Shown piece by piece: positions 1 to 11,582 of a stretch of 64,000 nt of DNA; positions within the stretch are counted from its first letter, which is position 1; each line of letters begins with the position of its first letter. The stretch covers positions 150,544,793 to 150,608,792 of the forward strand of contig CM043958.1 in NCBI GenBank assembly GCA_014529385.2, written 5' to 3'. Made by a program: the position numbers and the translations under genes. The notes beneath the pieces were generated by a model. That model worked only from the letters and a program-made list of their open reading frames with translations. It was not told where the DNA came from and did not search any database. Source of the stretch: Adiantum capillus-veneris (taxonomy: Eukaryota; Streptophyta; Polypodiopsida; Polypodiales; Pteridaceae).

Positions 1-1239
1 CAATTTCAAGAGCCTCGGACGAAGCTCTGGCTCTTTGACACTCTGGTGGCTTCTGCATTGCTTTATGGAGCTGAGATTTGGGGACCTTCGTTGGATCATC
101 ACGGGAGGACAGGCCGCAGTGATGGATGGGGGGGCATGGAGAAGCCTCTGGTCTCTATGATCTCGCGGCTCATTAGAGCCAAGGCCTTAGTACCATGTGA
201 TATTGTTCGAGTAGAGCTAGCTGCCCCCCCACTAGTGGTTGAGGCGCTAACCAGATCTGTCTCCCTTATACACCGCATGTGGGAACTTCCCAGAGACAAA
301 TATGCCTGCCTTGCACTTGAGTCCTCTCGACGGTTAGCCATGCAGGGAGATACAACATACTGGTATGGGGAGATGACATCATGGTTTCAGGCGCATGGGT
401 TCAGCATAGACAGATTTCCTCCCTTCCAGTACTCACTGGATGCACCCTCTCTGACTCTTACACAGTCCGAGATCACCAGGCTCATCCGCCAGGACTTGAC
501 TCAGCTAGACATTAAGAGGACATGGATACAGCCAGCACAGGAGCTCGGCACGAAGATGGCTTTCTACAGAGAGCATCTCCTCCAGCTTACGGTTGATGGT
601 TTTGTGACGAGGCCCAGATACATGGACACCCACTTGTCTCATGGGATACGATCTGCTATTGGCCAGATACGTACATCTTCACACCAGCTGCGGATAGAGA
701 CTGGGAGATACAGCAGAGTACTAGCAGAGGCCAGGACATGCCCCCTGTGTGACAACGAGCATGAGACAGAGTTGCACTATACATGCCACTGCCCCGTCTA
801 CTACGAGATACGAGGCCGCTTCCATTGCTTTTTCAGAGAGGGCTTTGGACCATTCTCCAGAGTCATGCAGTACGAGGATCAGAGATGCTTGGGTTTGTTT
901 TTGCTCGAGCTATGCAGACACAGGGAGAGCCTGATGAGAGGAGAGGCTAGCCAGTCTTAGAGACAGATCATAGATTTCTTTAGAGCTGCCACTGGACACC
1001 CGGAGGAGTTACTACCACAGCAGAGCTCGTCGTCTCACACCAGAGGCACACTGATCGACCGAGCGACTGAGCTGGGGAGATCCAGACGCCCACCACTGCA
1101 GAGGACTACACAGCATCGGCGGAGGCTGCATCAGAGGATTCAGATCACTTTGGCTCGACATGCACGACGCCCGGTCAGACTACTGACCATGGAGGAGATT
1201 GATGAGATCCGCCAGCGACCGATGCTGGATCTCTTGTGA
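1..1239 (+). pseudogene. LINE A ORF2, C-terminal half
   Basis: The frame is open from base 1. It starts just downstream of the reverse transcriptase core, at the conserved QFQEPRTKLWLFDTL segment. It carries the C-terminal Cys/His motif (CPLCDNEHETELHYTCHC, about residues 245-265), which probably binds nucleic acid, and ends with the Arg-rich tail and MLDLL. One premature TAG at 958-960 replaces a CAG present in sister copies. The frame then continues without other stops to TGA at 1237-1239. So it is nearly intact apart from one amber codon, but its 5' half lies outside the window. Confidence 0.88.
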
Positions 1240-1451
1240 TCTAGCTATCCCAGCTAGTTGCTTAGTTCACACCTAGTAGTTTAGGATTCCATAGTATTTT
1301 ATTTTATTTTTATTGTGACATTTGTCATTTCATTTTTGTCATCTTGTTACTCTGACTCTGACTTTGTATCAGATCCACCACATTGTAACTTTCTGGTCTC
1401 ATAGGTCACTTTGGCCTTTTGAAGACGTTAATATAACATTTCATTTTTTCA

Positions 1452-1508
<57 letters not shown>
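1..1508 (+). mobile_element. LINE copy A (family 1), 3' part
   Basis: The window opens inside ORF2 of a non-LTR retrotransposon. The copy contains the end of ORF2, a 3' UTR of about 215 bases and a (TC)n tail at 1455-1508. The 3' UTR carries the terminal hairpin shared by all LINEs here: AGGTCA at 1403-1408, a 3-base loop, and TGGCCT at 1412-1417, followed by GACGTTAATATAAC. There is no poly(A) tail. Near-identical 3' ends occur at 13491-13692 and, on the minus strand, at 29130-29350 and 37211-37430. Confidence 0.9.
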
Positions 1509-1511
<3 letters not shown>

Positions 1512-2124
1512 GACGTTAAAACTCTCTTCTTCTTCTTCTTCTTCTTCTCTCTCTCTGGCGAGAAAAGGAGCTGTATTCAGTGTACATAACAGACCTTTGG
1601 AGATGCTCAGTTGCCTATCACCCAAAAGAAGTACAAAAGTTGGCTAACAATGTGTAGGCTATGTAAACATCAAGGTGATCTGTACGATGGATGTAAAAGG
1701 CACCACTGTGGGGGTGCATAATGCCACGTTATGTGGGCATGTTCCCGACAAAGAAGAACTGACGATTTCGCCTATGTGTATAGAAAGACACAACAACACT
1801 ACTCCACTGCCCTGGAGGAGCCGGCTGAAGAATCCCACCTACACCGATGAGTATGCAGTAGCTCCGTCCAAATGGCTGTCAAAACGATGGACGTAGGGGA
1901 CGACCGAGAGCTCAGAATGTGGGCACATCAAGCTTTTCACATGGTCCATAGCGTGATTCTGCATATGATGGTGAAAACTCTATTTTGCTGGCACAAATCC
2001 AACTCGTGACCTGAGCACATCAAGGTTTTCACACGGTCCATAGCGTGATTCTGCATTTGATGGTGAAAACTCTATTTTGCTGGCACAAATCTACTACGTG
2101 CATCTGAAATCATCTGTATAGACT
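1509..2124. other. Unassigned spacer with 92-bp direct repeat
   Basis: No gene is recognised. The first bases (ACGTTAAAA, then a TTC-rich tract to about 1555) look like a decayed LINE tail. A 73-codon reading frame at 1675-1896 matches nothing I know and is probably chance. Two copies of a roughly 77-base sequence lie at 1923-1999 and 2015-2091 (period 92), differing at only a few positions. Confidence 0.6.
1923..2091. repeat. Two-copy tandem direct repeat, period 92
   Basis: Both copies start GCACATCAAG and run through GCGTGATTCTGCAT and TTTTGCTGGCACAAAT. The second copy starts 92 bases after the first. High identity suggests a fairly recent local duplication. No coding meaning was seen. 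Confidence 0.85.
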
Positions 2125-2125
2125 A

Positions 2126-2221
<96 letters not shown>
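2125..2221. repeat. (TC)n microsatellite
   Basis: About 48 TC dinucleotides with one interruption (CTTTC near 2146). It directly precedes a LINE 3'-end fragment, the arrangement expected when a LINE inserts into a (TC)n tract. Confidence 0.95.
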
Positions 2222-2224
<3 letters not shown>

Positions 2225-2312
2225 TTGATCTGTCTCATAGGCCGATTTCGGCTTCTAGTAGACGTTAAAAATCTAGCAGCATCAACCAAAGAGGAGCAGG
2301 ATAATGCTATGT

Positions 2313-2360
<48 letters not shown>
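2222..2360 (+). mobile_element. Short LINE 3'-tail fragment (family 3 type)
   Basis: Only the end of a LINE remains: the hairpin (AGGCCG, loop ATTT, CGGCTT at 2239-2254), then TAGACGTTAAAAATC, a further 40-base segment, and (TC)n at 2313-2360. The hairpin arm sequence matches the family 3 end at 25300-25330 on the minus strand. It is flanked on both sides by (TC)n. Confidence 0.72.
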
Positions 2361-2362
<2 letters not shown>

Positions 2363-2373
2363 GGGTCTCTCAC

Positions 2374-2588
2374 TGTTTTTAGGGTTTTGTCACTTCTTCT
2401 TTGTTGTTTTTAGGGTTTTGAAATTGTTTTTTGCCTGTTTTTTAGGGTTTTTTCACTGTCCTTTAGGGTTTCATCACCATTTCTTGCTGTTTTTTAGGGT
2501 TTCAAATCTGTGGTTTACTGTTTTTTAAGGTTTCACAAGTATTTCTTGCTGTTTTTTAGGGTTTCTTGTATTTTTTTGTTGTTTTTAG
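2374..2588 (+). repeat. 30-bp tandem repeat with telomere-like core
   Basis: About seven degenerate units, each beginning TGTTTTTTAGGGTTT and followed by 12-18 variable T/C-rich bases. Spacing is close to 30. The core resembles the plant telomere repeat TTTAGGG, but it occurs once per unit rather than as a perfect array. The block sits between two (TC)n tracts. Confidence 0.8.

Positions 2589-2622
<34 letters not shown>
2589..2622. repeat. (TC)n microsatellite at 5' edge of LINE B
   Basis: About 17 TC units ending at TCATATATGG, where LINE B begins. Confidence 0.95.
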
Positions 2623-2628
<6 letters not shown>

Positions 2629-2669
2629 GGGAAGCATCGGAGAAGTGCCAACGGCTTCCCCCACGTGTA

Positions 2670-3310
2670 ATGAGACACATCCATTGCCAAGCCTCTTTCA
2701 TGCGGACAGGGAAGAGGATGTCGGCGATAGAGAAGCAAATGAGAGAATGGAGAAACGAAGTGGAAGAGTGGAGGAAGAAGAGGAGAACTATTCTTCAAAG
2801 ATGGACCGAAGAAAGAGATATGCGTAGGAGGATCGCTTCGCTCGAGGAGAAAGTGATCATCCAAGATTCCATCATTCAAAATCTACAAGCAAAAAGTGGG
2901 AGGCTTGAAGAAGGCGAAATTCAATCATCCATGATGGAAGAATTGAATACCATGAAAGAAGAAATTCAGGTTATCAAGGAAGATGAGGAGAAGAAGTCAT
3001 CGGCTACGGTCATCTACGCAACACAAAAGAAAGTAAAGGAGGCCGAAAAATGAATTGAGGTTGCTAAGAAAGGGAAAGGTAAGGAAGAGCTCTCATACTA
3101 CGCTTCCCCTCCTTGGAAGAGAAGAAGGAATTCTTGACAAAGAGGCCTACTGTCAAGAAGACAGGTAGTTTCCTCGGTGATGATCTCACTCTCTCACAGC
3201 TTGTGCTTATGACAGAGGTAATGCCAGAGATTACGGCGGTAAGGGAGAAGGGAAAGATGGCCTTTTACAAAGATGGTCGGGTGGTGATTGTAGAGCGGCG
3301 CTCTACATGA
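2670..3310 (+). pseudogene. LINE B ORF1 (L1 ORF1p-like), broken
   Basis: ORF1 products of this type are RNA-binding chaperones that coat LINE RNA. Residues 15-125 form a long charged coiled coil (EKQMREWRNEVEEWRKKR and following). A TGA at 3051-3053 replaces the Trp of the conserved AEKWIEV motif. The middle of the RNA-binding domain is deleted near 3100 with a frame change. The end resumes as FLTKRPTVKKTGSFLGDDL to VVIVERRST, which matches intact sisters at 41499-41750 and 32580-32925 on the minus strand. The final TGA at 3308-3310 is followed by CGG. Confidence 0.8.
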
Positions 3311-6300
3311 CGGTGTGAGACCTCTGGGACCACATTGAAGATGGCTACTTGGAATTGTAATGGATCTATGAGGTTGGATGTTGGTGCCTTTGAGGACAAT
3401 TTCAAAGACAGGGACATTGTTTTCTTCTTAGAGACTCATCAGGCCCCTGGACAGCTTATGCCACATGTGGTGGGATACAGATGGCAGACAGAAAGTCACG
3501 AGATTTGAGCATGGGAGTAGAGGTTCAGGAGGAGTAGCAGTGCTATTTAGGGAGGAGTTACAGCCACTACTACATATTGTACAGAGAGATGATCATGCTA
3601 GATACATGTGGGTGAGGCTAAGAGCTAACACAAGCCAATTTCTATACATTGCCATATGTTACTTCCCCCCAATACGTTAGTATATGCTGCATTGAGAGGA
3701 CAGTCGCCTTTCTCTATACTAGATGATGATATATGGGAGTTTTCTAGGGATGGTGATATCATCCTCCTAGATGACTTCAATGCCCGAACGGGCAACTCTC
3801 AGACAATCTTCTACGACACTTCAGATGAGATGCTTAGAGAGTTCGATAAGAGTGAGTTGGGGCTTGACAGATGCTCACATGACAGAGAGCAGACGAGTAT
3901 GGGAGATACCTCATTGAGATGACGACTACACATGGGTTAGCCATACTTAATGGCTTACAACAATTCCTGGAGCAGCCGGTTTCACATGCTTTCCGCACAA
4001 ACACGGGGCCAGTACAGTGGACTATGTTAAGGCACAGCCGAGCTTTATTCCTTGTATTCAGGATTTCATAGTGGGAGCCAAACCAGTGGGCGTGGCAGTG
4101 GATCGTGCTCTTTTGTTTATTTCATTTCAGTTTAATACAGCCCACACATCAGGAGGCAGGTCACATACCCGTTATACATTTACACCAAAGAATGACTCGG
4201 TTTATACAGAGGAGATCTATAGCCGTCTATGCACAGCTGGTCCTGGCCTCTTAGTGGAGGAGTGCACCACTTTACTGACTGAGACATTGCATGGTACAGC
4301 ATCAGAGGCATACCCACACACTCAGCCGGGTCGGAGGCCACATTATGGGATCATGCCCCACAATAGTTGGTATGATGAGGAGTGCAAAGAGATGAGAGCC
4401 CAGCTTCAAAGGGATCTTCTTTTAGGATTCATCACTTACAGACAATCTCGGATTGCTTCCCGGCGCCTTGTGTGACAGAAGGAACGAGCTTACTTGGCCC
4501 AGATGGAGCGAGACTTGTTCTTGAGTCGAGACTCAGGAGAGGCATGGCGATTCTTTCATGAGCACTCCCCTCCCCCAATGATTACTTCTCTTGATGTGTG
4601 GGGCCAGTATGCGTCATCACTATATATGGTTCTTGGACAGGACCCCCTTCCAGATCCTACAAAGCCATGTCTACCTACTAGCACCTTTACCACTGAGATG
4701 GTAAAGAGAGCCATTGACAGGATGAGGACCAATAGGGCATATGATCATGATGGTCTAGTAGCAAAGCAATTTATACATGCTAGAGATATGCTAGTAGAGG
4801 TTCTTGCAGTGTTGTTCAATCGTGCCATGTGTGAGGGGTTACCTAAGACTTGGAGGTTGTCTACTATTGTGCCTATCTTCAAAGCAGACAAAGCCTCGGA
4901 ATTACCGCACTATTATGGTTGGGCACACATTGGCATAGTTGTATGCATCCATTCTTGAGCAGCAGTTGAGTAATTGGGCAGAGGGTGAGGGTGTACGAGC
5001 AAAGGGCCAGGCCAGTTTCAAGAGGAGTTTCTCCATTCTTGGTCATTATCTGACACTCAGAGCCATCATTGAGGAGGACAAGTCACATGGAAGACGGATT
5101 TATTGTAGCTTCGTGGATTTCCGTTGACATAGTATCGAGAGCTCGATTGATGCGCAGACTGCAGGAGATGGGGGTGCCCATAGTGTTGATTTGGGGGATT
5201 ATGGCTCTATACAGATCAGTGATGGGGCATGTACGCACTCCGGAGGGGATATCTGATTTAGTTCACTCCACCATTGGGGTGAAACAGGGTTGCCCATCGT
5301 CTCCTACTCTATTTTGTATACATGTTGATGAGGTGTCTGATTAAATTGACAGAGAGGGTGATAGAGGTGCCCAGCTGGCAGGGACGTGGATCCCATTGTT
5401 GTTATATGCTGATGATATCGTGTTGATCTCTGACTCACCAGAGGGTATGCAGCGACGGTTCGATGCATTACACAGTTTTGCAGAGGATAGTGGATTGTCT
5501 GTAAACCTTGGTAAAACCAGGTTATGGTGTTTAACACCACACCACAGTGGATCAGGAGATCAGCACCGACTTTCACATATGGTTAGGAGATTGTAGAGTA
5601 TACAGATGCATACACTTACCTTGGGGTTGTCTTCACTGAGCCGAGGTTTTCTTTGGGGGGAGCAGTAGAGACTAAACTAACTAGAGCTTTTACGGCCTTG
5701 GGAGGCTTGGAGAGGACGTGTTCGCAGGTTCGGTTCCAAGAACCTCGGACAAAGTTATGGCTCTTTGATACTTTAGCGTCGGCTATGTTGTATGGGGTGC
5801 AGATATGGAGACCTTCTGTAGGCCAGGATGGTTGGAGACGTACAGAGCCAAGCCCTCCGTACCCAGCTATCTTTCGAGCAGAGCTAGCTCCCTCCTATGG
5901 AGATTGAGGCGCTTAACAGATTAGTCTCCTTTGTGCACAACTTGCGGGATACTACTAGAGACAGATATGCTAGACTGGCCCTTGAGTCTTCCAGACAGTT
6001 AGCTCCTCAGGGGGACATTTCATGCTGGTACGCACAGATGACATCATGGTTTCAAATACATGGCTTCACCATGGACAAGCTGCCCCCTTTCCAGTACTCT
6101 CTTCAGACTTCAGGCACCCTTGATATCTCTTACATGGGTGGAGATTACTAGACTCGTTCGTCAGGACCTAATCCAGCTGGCTACTAGGAGGACACGGTAG
6201 AGCCGCCACAGGAGTTGGGCACGAAGATGGCTTTCTATAGACAGCATCTTCTCCACCTCACAGGAGATGGGTTTGTGATTCGACCCAACTACATGAACAC

Positions 6301-6673
6301 ACATATGTCTCATGGTTTGCGGTGCGCCATTGGTTAGATACGCACATCCTCACATCAGCTGGAGATTGAGACTAGTAGATTCAAAGGGATACCAGCAGAC
6401 AGCAGGATATGCCAGCTAGAGCCACAGACAGAGCTACATTACATATGTCATTGCACAGTGTACTATGAGATACGAGGCCGTTTCCACTTCTTATTGAGAG
6501 AGGGATTCAGTCCTTTCTCTAGGGTCATGAGTTATGAGGATCGGAGATGTCTTGGGCTATATCTACTTGAGTTACACAGATATAGGAGAGAGAGAGAGAG
6601 AGAGAGAGTCCCAGAGCCAGATTACAGATTTCTTTTCACTAGATATGGGACAGCCAGAGAAATCTACAGGTAA
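3311..6673 (+). pseudogene. LINE B ORF2 (endonuclease-RT), multiply frameshifted
   Basis: ORF2 continues in the ORF1 frame after TGA 3308-3310; an ATG at 3341 starts MATWNCNGSMRLD, the first APE-type endonuclease motif. Further endonuclease motifs follow: GSRGSGGVAVLF, ARYMWVRLR, and DDFNART where sisters have GDFNART. The RT palm is present, including GVKQGCP and YADDIVLISDS at about 5405-5440. The C-terminal region ends with VYYEIRGRFHF. Frameshifts are seen near 3490, 3660, 3900, 4940, 5110, 5520 and 5900, with stops at 4473 (CGA to TGA) and 5342. It cannot make a functional protein. Confidence 0.85.
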
Positions 6674-6719
6674 GATCTCTAATAGCGGGACATCTGTTGA
6701 GCCTTCTCAATAGCCAAAA

Positions 6720-7869
6720 TCCTTTGCAAACTCAGAAGACTCGCTCTCTTGCTCCCCCTCAATGGTACCAATTGTACTAGGCACCTTCGAATCTCCAAGA
6801 GATCCAAAGTCTGTTGAACTAGCCTAGGGCAAATCAAGCTACTCTTGAACTGTTGATCATCATGCTCTATCCCTCTTTCCAGCTTCTCTAGGACCTCCTC
6901 TGAATCCTAATCTGGCCACCTCTCCTTCGAAGGTATCTCTACGGGCTACTCTACCTTGACCAACCTCTGTCGCGCTACTCGTCAAACAAGGATAGGTTGT
7001 GCATGTACCTATCTGTGTCTGTGTGTTTGACCCTTGTAACCTTTATCATGCTATCGCCCAAGACTCTGCTCTTGTGCAGAACTCTATTGGGTCTGCTTTG
7101 GCCATGAGGATTGTCTCCTCCTGCAACCAACCTGTCTCTGGTCTCGCCCTCTAGGGAAATCCCTCACTAGATACCCCATCTCATGGCATGTAAGGCATGG
7201 CTTGGTCGCCACGTAACCAAAATCCTCTGGAAGCGTATCACCCCTTTAGTCTCAAAAGTAATGGTACCTAAAAAGATTTGTGAAAGGGGTGGAAGTCACC
7301 TTTATAGATGGCACACATATTTGGATGTGCTGAACACATGCAGTATGCCAAAGATAGAACCCATCTGCCTCAACATGTCTGGCAACCAAAACTGTGCAAG
7401 CCGCTTTGGAAAAGCTATTTTTACAAGATACTTCGGAATCTGACATCTATCCTCAAAGGAAGCTAATGCGAAGTCCTTGTACCATGGATGCAAAAAAACC
7501 TATCAATCCCTAAAGCCGAGAGGACTGCGGCTGATGACCCTAGAGGCAAGCCCCTGTCATGAGAAAATAGCAATGAAAGTACCTCTGCCGAGTAACATGA
7601 CGTCCTCCACTTTGCCTTCATCCGACCGACTATAGTGCATGTAAGCCGCTCTTAAACGTTGGCACGAGCATAGGAACATCCGACCAAGCGGCCGACATCC
7701 CCTCTTTGAGAGAGAACCTCAATAGGTCATGAATTTTGTGCCATAATACATGAGAGGTTCAAATGAGATGGAGCCCAACCAGAAAATACTAAGCCTTCGT
7801 GACCTCACCTTCAAACCCATATAAGGATAGGACGGTGGGTGGGTGACATTTGGATGCATTGCATGTAAT
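6720..7869 (-). pseudogene. Probable DUF4283/zinc-knuckle ORF1 remnant
   Basis: No intact gene is present. On the minus strand, 7493-7302 encodes a run (DFALASFEDRCQIPKYLVKI, then LPDMLRQMGSIFGILHV) that resembles the DUF4283 domain of ordinary plant L1-type LINE ORF1 proteins. Downstream, 7197-7155 reads CLTCHEMGYLVRDF, a CCHC zinc knuckle with its His and last Cys mutated (Y and F). Stops and frameshifts break the rest. The domain order supports a decayed plant L1 ORF1, unlike the ORF1p-like proteins of the neighbouring LINEs. Assignment is by motif resemblance only. Confidence 0.45.
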
Positions 7870-9030
7870 TGCACGGGATAGTGGATTGTCTGTGAACCTT
7901 GGTAAGGCCAAGGTAATGATGTTTAACACCATGGCGTAGTGGGTAAGGAGGTCCTTGGGGCGGTTTTCAATGGTCTAGTATTTTCCCTCAGGCGTGCAGC
8001 AGATACGCGATTGACTAGAGCCTATGCAGCATTGGGGAGACTTGAGAGGATATGTTCGTAGGTTCAGTTCCACGAACCTTCGACAAAGCTTTCGCTCTTT
8101 GACACTTTAGTCACCTCGGCCATGATGTATGGAGTGGAGATATGGGGCCCCTCAGTTGATCATCATAGGAGAGCTGGCAGTATTGATGGATGGAGATGTA
8201 TGGAGAAGCCCTTGGTGTCTATGATTTCTCAGAGGATTAGGGCCAAGGCCTCAGTACCACATGACATTGTTAGGGCGGAGCTTGCTGCTCCTCCATTGGT
8301 AGTGGAGGCGCTCACTCAATCAGTTTCATCTATTCATAGCACCTAAGCTCTCCCTAGAGACAAATATGTTCGATTAGCACTAGTCTTCGCGACAGCTGGC
8401 ATTGCACGGAGATAGATCATGTTGGTATGCAGAGATGGCATCTTGGTTTCAGTTACATGGATTTAGTATGGATCGGCTACCCCCATTTCAATACTCTCTA
8501 GATGCACCGTCCATCTCCCTCGCTAGGGCAGAGATTACCAGGCTCATCAGACAGGACTTGATTCACTTGGATATGAAGAGGAAATGGATATAGCCTACAC
8601 ATGAGTTAGGTACGAAGATGACATTCTATAGAGAGCATCTTCTCCAGCTCACGGAGGATGGTTTTGTGATCAGACCAGGATACATGGATACTCGTCTATC
8701 CCACGGGATACGATGTGCTATTGGTCAGATACGCACATCCTCACATCAGCTAGAGATCAAGACATGTAGATTTAGAGGAATACCCGTTGAGTCCAGGATT
8801 TGTCAGGTGTGTAAGTGAGCCCCTGACAGAGCTACATTACATATGTCACTGCCCAGTATACTATGAGATACGAGACCGCTTTCACTGTCTATTCAGAGAG
8901 GGTTTTGGGCCACTTTCTAGAGTCATGAGATACCAGGATCAAAGATGCCTCGGATTATACTTACTTGAGATTCGCAAACGCAGAGAGGATCTCTTGAAGA
9001 GGGGCACAATGAGAGAGATCCAGCAACAGT
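7870..9030 (+). mobile_element. LINE copy C, 5'- and 3'-truncated
   Basis: The copy begins within ORF2 at the SGLSVNLGK motif downstream of YADD and runs to the Arg-rich region (MREIQQQ). There it fuses directly to copy D at about 9030. It has no 3' UTR, hairpin or tail of its own. Closest relative in the window is copy G (14640-16014). Confidence 0.82.
7873..9030 (+). pseudogene. LINE C ORF2 C-terminal part
   Basis: Segments in three frames cover the thumb and C-terminal domain. 8122-8346 holds the VEIWGPSVDHH to APPLVVEALTQSVS block. 8402-8593 and 8618-8818 cover the PPFQYSLDAPS and SHGIRCAIGQIRTSSHQLE blocks. 8787-9065 has the Cys/His region (LHYICHCPVYYEIRDRF). Stops occur at 7935, 8344 and 8592, with frameshifts near 8385 and 8810. 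It is non-functional. Confidence 0.8.
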
Positions 9031-9055
9031 GCGGCGGAAGAAGAGGGCATCTTTG

Positions 9056-9130
9056 GCTCGACTAGAGCAATATCTATATCAGTTGTTCTTGAGTCAGAAC
9101 TCACGTGAGGCATGGAGGCTCTTTCAGGAG

Positions 9131-9168
<38 letters not shown>

Positions 9169-11582
9169 CCATCACTGCTACAGAGGACTGGGGCCAGTAC
9201 GCATCATCTCTGTACACAATTCGTGAGCAGCCCCCCCTTCCCGACCCCCCCCCGATCCATGCCCACACACATGTGCTTTTTTCACCGCGGAGATGGTGAG
9301 GAAGGCCATTGACAGGACGTGGACTGGGAGAGCTTACGATCATGATGGTTTAGTGGCTGAGCATTTCACACATGCCAGAGATCTACTAGCACAGCTTCTA
9401 GCAGTGATGTTTAACCGTGCCATGTTTGAGGGCTTGCATGATACTTGGTGCCTATCTACTACTGTACCTATCTTCAAGTCGGGAGACCCTATCGAGCCTA
9501 GGAATTATCGCACTATCATGATTGGACACACATTGGCACGGTTGTACGCATCCATTCTTGAGCAGCAGCAGCTGAGTAGATGGGCAGAGAGGGTGGGGAC
9601 ACGCGCAGCCGGGCAGGTAGGGTTCAGGAGGGGTTTTTCTACTCTTGACCATATCTTGACACTCACAGCCATCATTGAGGAGGGTAGATCGCGTGGGAAA
9701 CGGATCTATTGTAGCTTTGTGGATTTCCGCAAAGCTTTTGACACAGTGCCTAGACCTAGATTGATGCACAGATTACAACAGATGGAGGTACCCACAGAGC
9801 TCATTTGGGGGGTCATGGCATTATACAGGTCAGTAGTGGGGCAGGTACGCACCTCAGAGGATCTATCCACCCCGATTCACTCCACTATTAGGGTGAAGCA
9901 AGGCTGCCCACTCTCTCCTACTCTCTGGTATGTATGTGGATGAGGTTTCTGACTACATTGAGAGAGATGGTGATAGAGGTGCACAGATAGCAGGGACATG
10001 GATTCCATTATTGTTATATGCTGATGATATTGTGTTGATCTCCGACTCTCAGGAGGGGATGCAACGTCACTTGGATGCTTTGAATAGGTTTTCTCAGGAA
10101 AGTGGTTTGTCCGTCAACCTTGGTAAAACCAAGGTCATGGTATTTAATACCACCCCACAGTCGATCAGGAGGTCAGCACCAGCATTCACATACGGCCAGG
10201 CGACTGTGGAGTATACAGATGCGTACACTTACCTCGGAGTGGTTTTCAGTGCGCCAGCATTTTCATTGACTAGGGCAGCAGAGACTAGACTGACCAGAGC
10301 CCATGCAACATTAGGTAGATTGGAAAGGATGTGTTCACAGGTTCAGTTTCAGGAGCCTAGGACGAAGCTCTGGCTCTTTGACACTCTGGTGGCTTCTGCA
10401 TTACATTATGGAGCTGAGATCTGGGGACCTTCATTAGATCATCACAGGAGGACAGGCCGCAGTAATGGATGGGGCGACATGGAGAAGCCTTTGGTCTCTA
10501 TGATCTCGCATCTCATTAGAGCCAAGGCCTCAGTACCACGTGCTATTGTTCGAGCAGAGCTAGCTGCCCCCACACTAGTGGTTGAGGTGCTCACCAGATC
10601 GGTCTCCTTCATACACCGCATGTGGGAACCTCCCAGAGACAAATATGCTCGCCTTGCACTTGAGTCCTCTCGACAGTTAGCCATGCAGGGAGATACAGCA
10701 TGCTGGTATGGGGAGATGACATCATGGTTTCAGGCGCATGGGTTCAACATAGATAGATTGCCTCCCTTCCAGTACTCACTGGATGCACCCTCTCTGACTC
10801 TTACACAGTCCGAGATCACCAAGCTCATCCGCCAGGACTTGACTCAGCTAGACACCAGGAGGACATGGATACAGCCAGCACAGGAGCTGGGCACGAAGAT
10901 GGCTTTCTAAAGAGAGCATCTCCCCAAGCTTACGGTTAATGGCTTTGTGACGAGGCCGAGCTACATGGACACCCACTTGTCTCATGGGATACGATGCGCT
11001 ATCGGCCAGATACATACATCTTCACACCAGTTGCGGATCGAGACTGGGAGATACAGCGTAGTACCAGCAGAGGCCAGGACATGCCCCCTGTGTGACATCG
11101 AGCCTGAGACAGAGTTGCACTACACATGCCACTGCCCCGTCTACTACGAGATACGAGGCCGCTTCCATTGCTTGTTCAGAGAGGGCTTTGGACCATTCTC
11201 CAGAGTCATGCAGTACGAGGATCAGAGATGCTTGGGTTTGTTTTTGCTCGAACTACGCAAACACAGAGAGAGCCTGATGAGAGGAGAGGCTAGCCAGTCC
11301 CAGAGACAGATCACAGATTTCTTTACAGCTGCCACTGGACACCCGGAGGAGTTACTACCACAGCAGAGCTCGTCGTCTCACACTAGAGGCACACAAATCG
11401 ACCGAGCGACTAAGCTTGGAAGATCCAGACGCCCACGACTGCGGAGGACTACACAGCATCGACGAAGGCTGCATCAGAGGATTCGGATCACTTTGGCTCG
11501 ACATGCACGACGCCCGGTCAGACTACTGACCATGGAGGAGATTGATGAGATCCGCCAGCGACCGATGCTGGATCTCTTGTGA
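9056..11582 (+). pseudogene. LINE D ORF2, RT to C-terminus
   Basis: 9293-9943 encodes the RT fingers and palm: FKSGDPIEPRNYRTIMIGHT, then SFVDFRKAFDTVPR, then GVKQGCP-type motif (RVKQGCPLSPTL). A frameshift near 9928 moves the frame. 9930-11582 continues with YADDIVLISDS, the thumb, the Cys/His motif (CPLCDIEPETELHYTCHC) and the terminal MLDLL. One stop (TAA, 10908-10910) replaces a Tyr codon. Only two lesions separate this from an open RT-to-C-terminus frame, so it is one of the youngest copies here. The C run upstream encodes polyproline in any frame it is read. Confidence 0.86.
9129..9167. repeat. Poly(C) tract in LINE D linker
   Basis: An almost pure C run inside the ORF2 linker. In other copies the same place reads as two or three Pro codons (SPPPMI, SPPPVI), so this is an expansion of a short CCC-rich site. 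The same site is expanded in LINE L (40181-40210, as G on the plus strand). Confidence 0.9.

Larger units (their letters stand above)
2623..6720 (+). mobile_element. LINE copy B, near full length, decayed
   Basis: The copy starts immediately after a (TC)n tract and contains ORF1, the ORF1/ORF2 stop junction and all of ORF2 to the C-terminal region near 6700. The recognisable 3' UTR, hairpin and tail are missing, so the 3' boundary is approximate. It is more diverged than copies A, D and E and belongs to the same subfamily as C, G and H. Confidence 0.85.

Noticed and set aside
1675-1896. 73-codon open frame as a small host gene
   Set aside because: No motif, no splice context, and it sits in a transposon-rich spacer.
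2222-2312. A tRNA-derived SINE
   Set aside because: No A/B box promoter or tRNA-like head is visible; the sequence is explained as the end of a family 3 LINE.
2110-2373. Arg/Glu-repeat open frame on the minus strand
   Set aside because: Pure translation of the TC tracts at 2125-2221 and 2313-2360.
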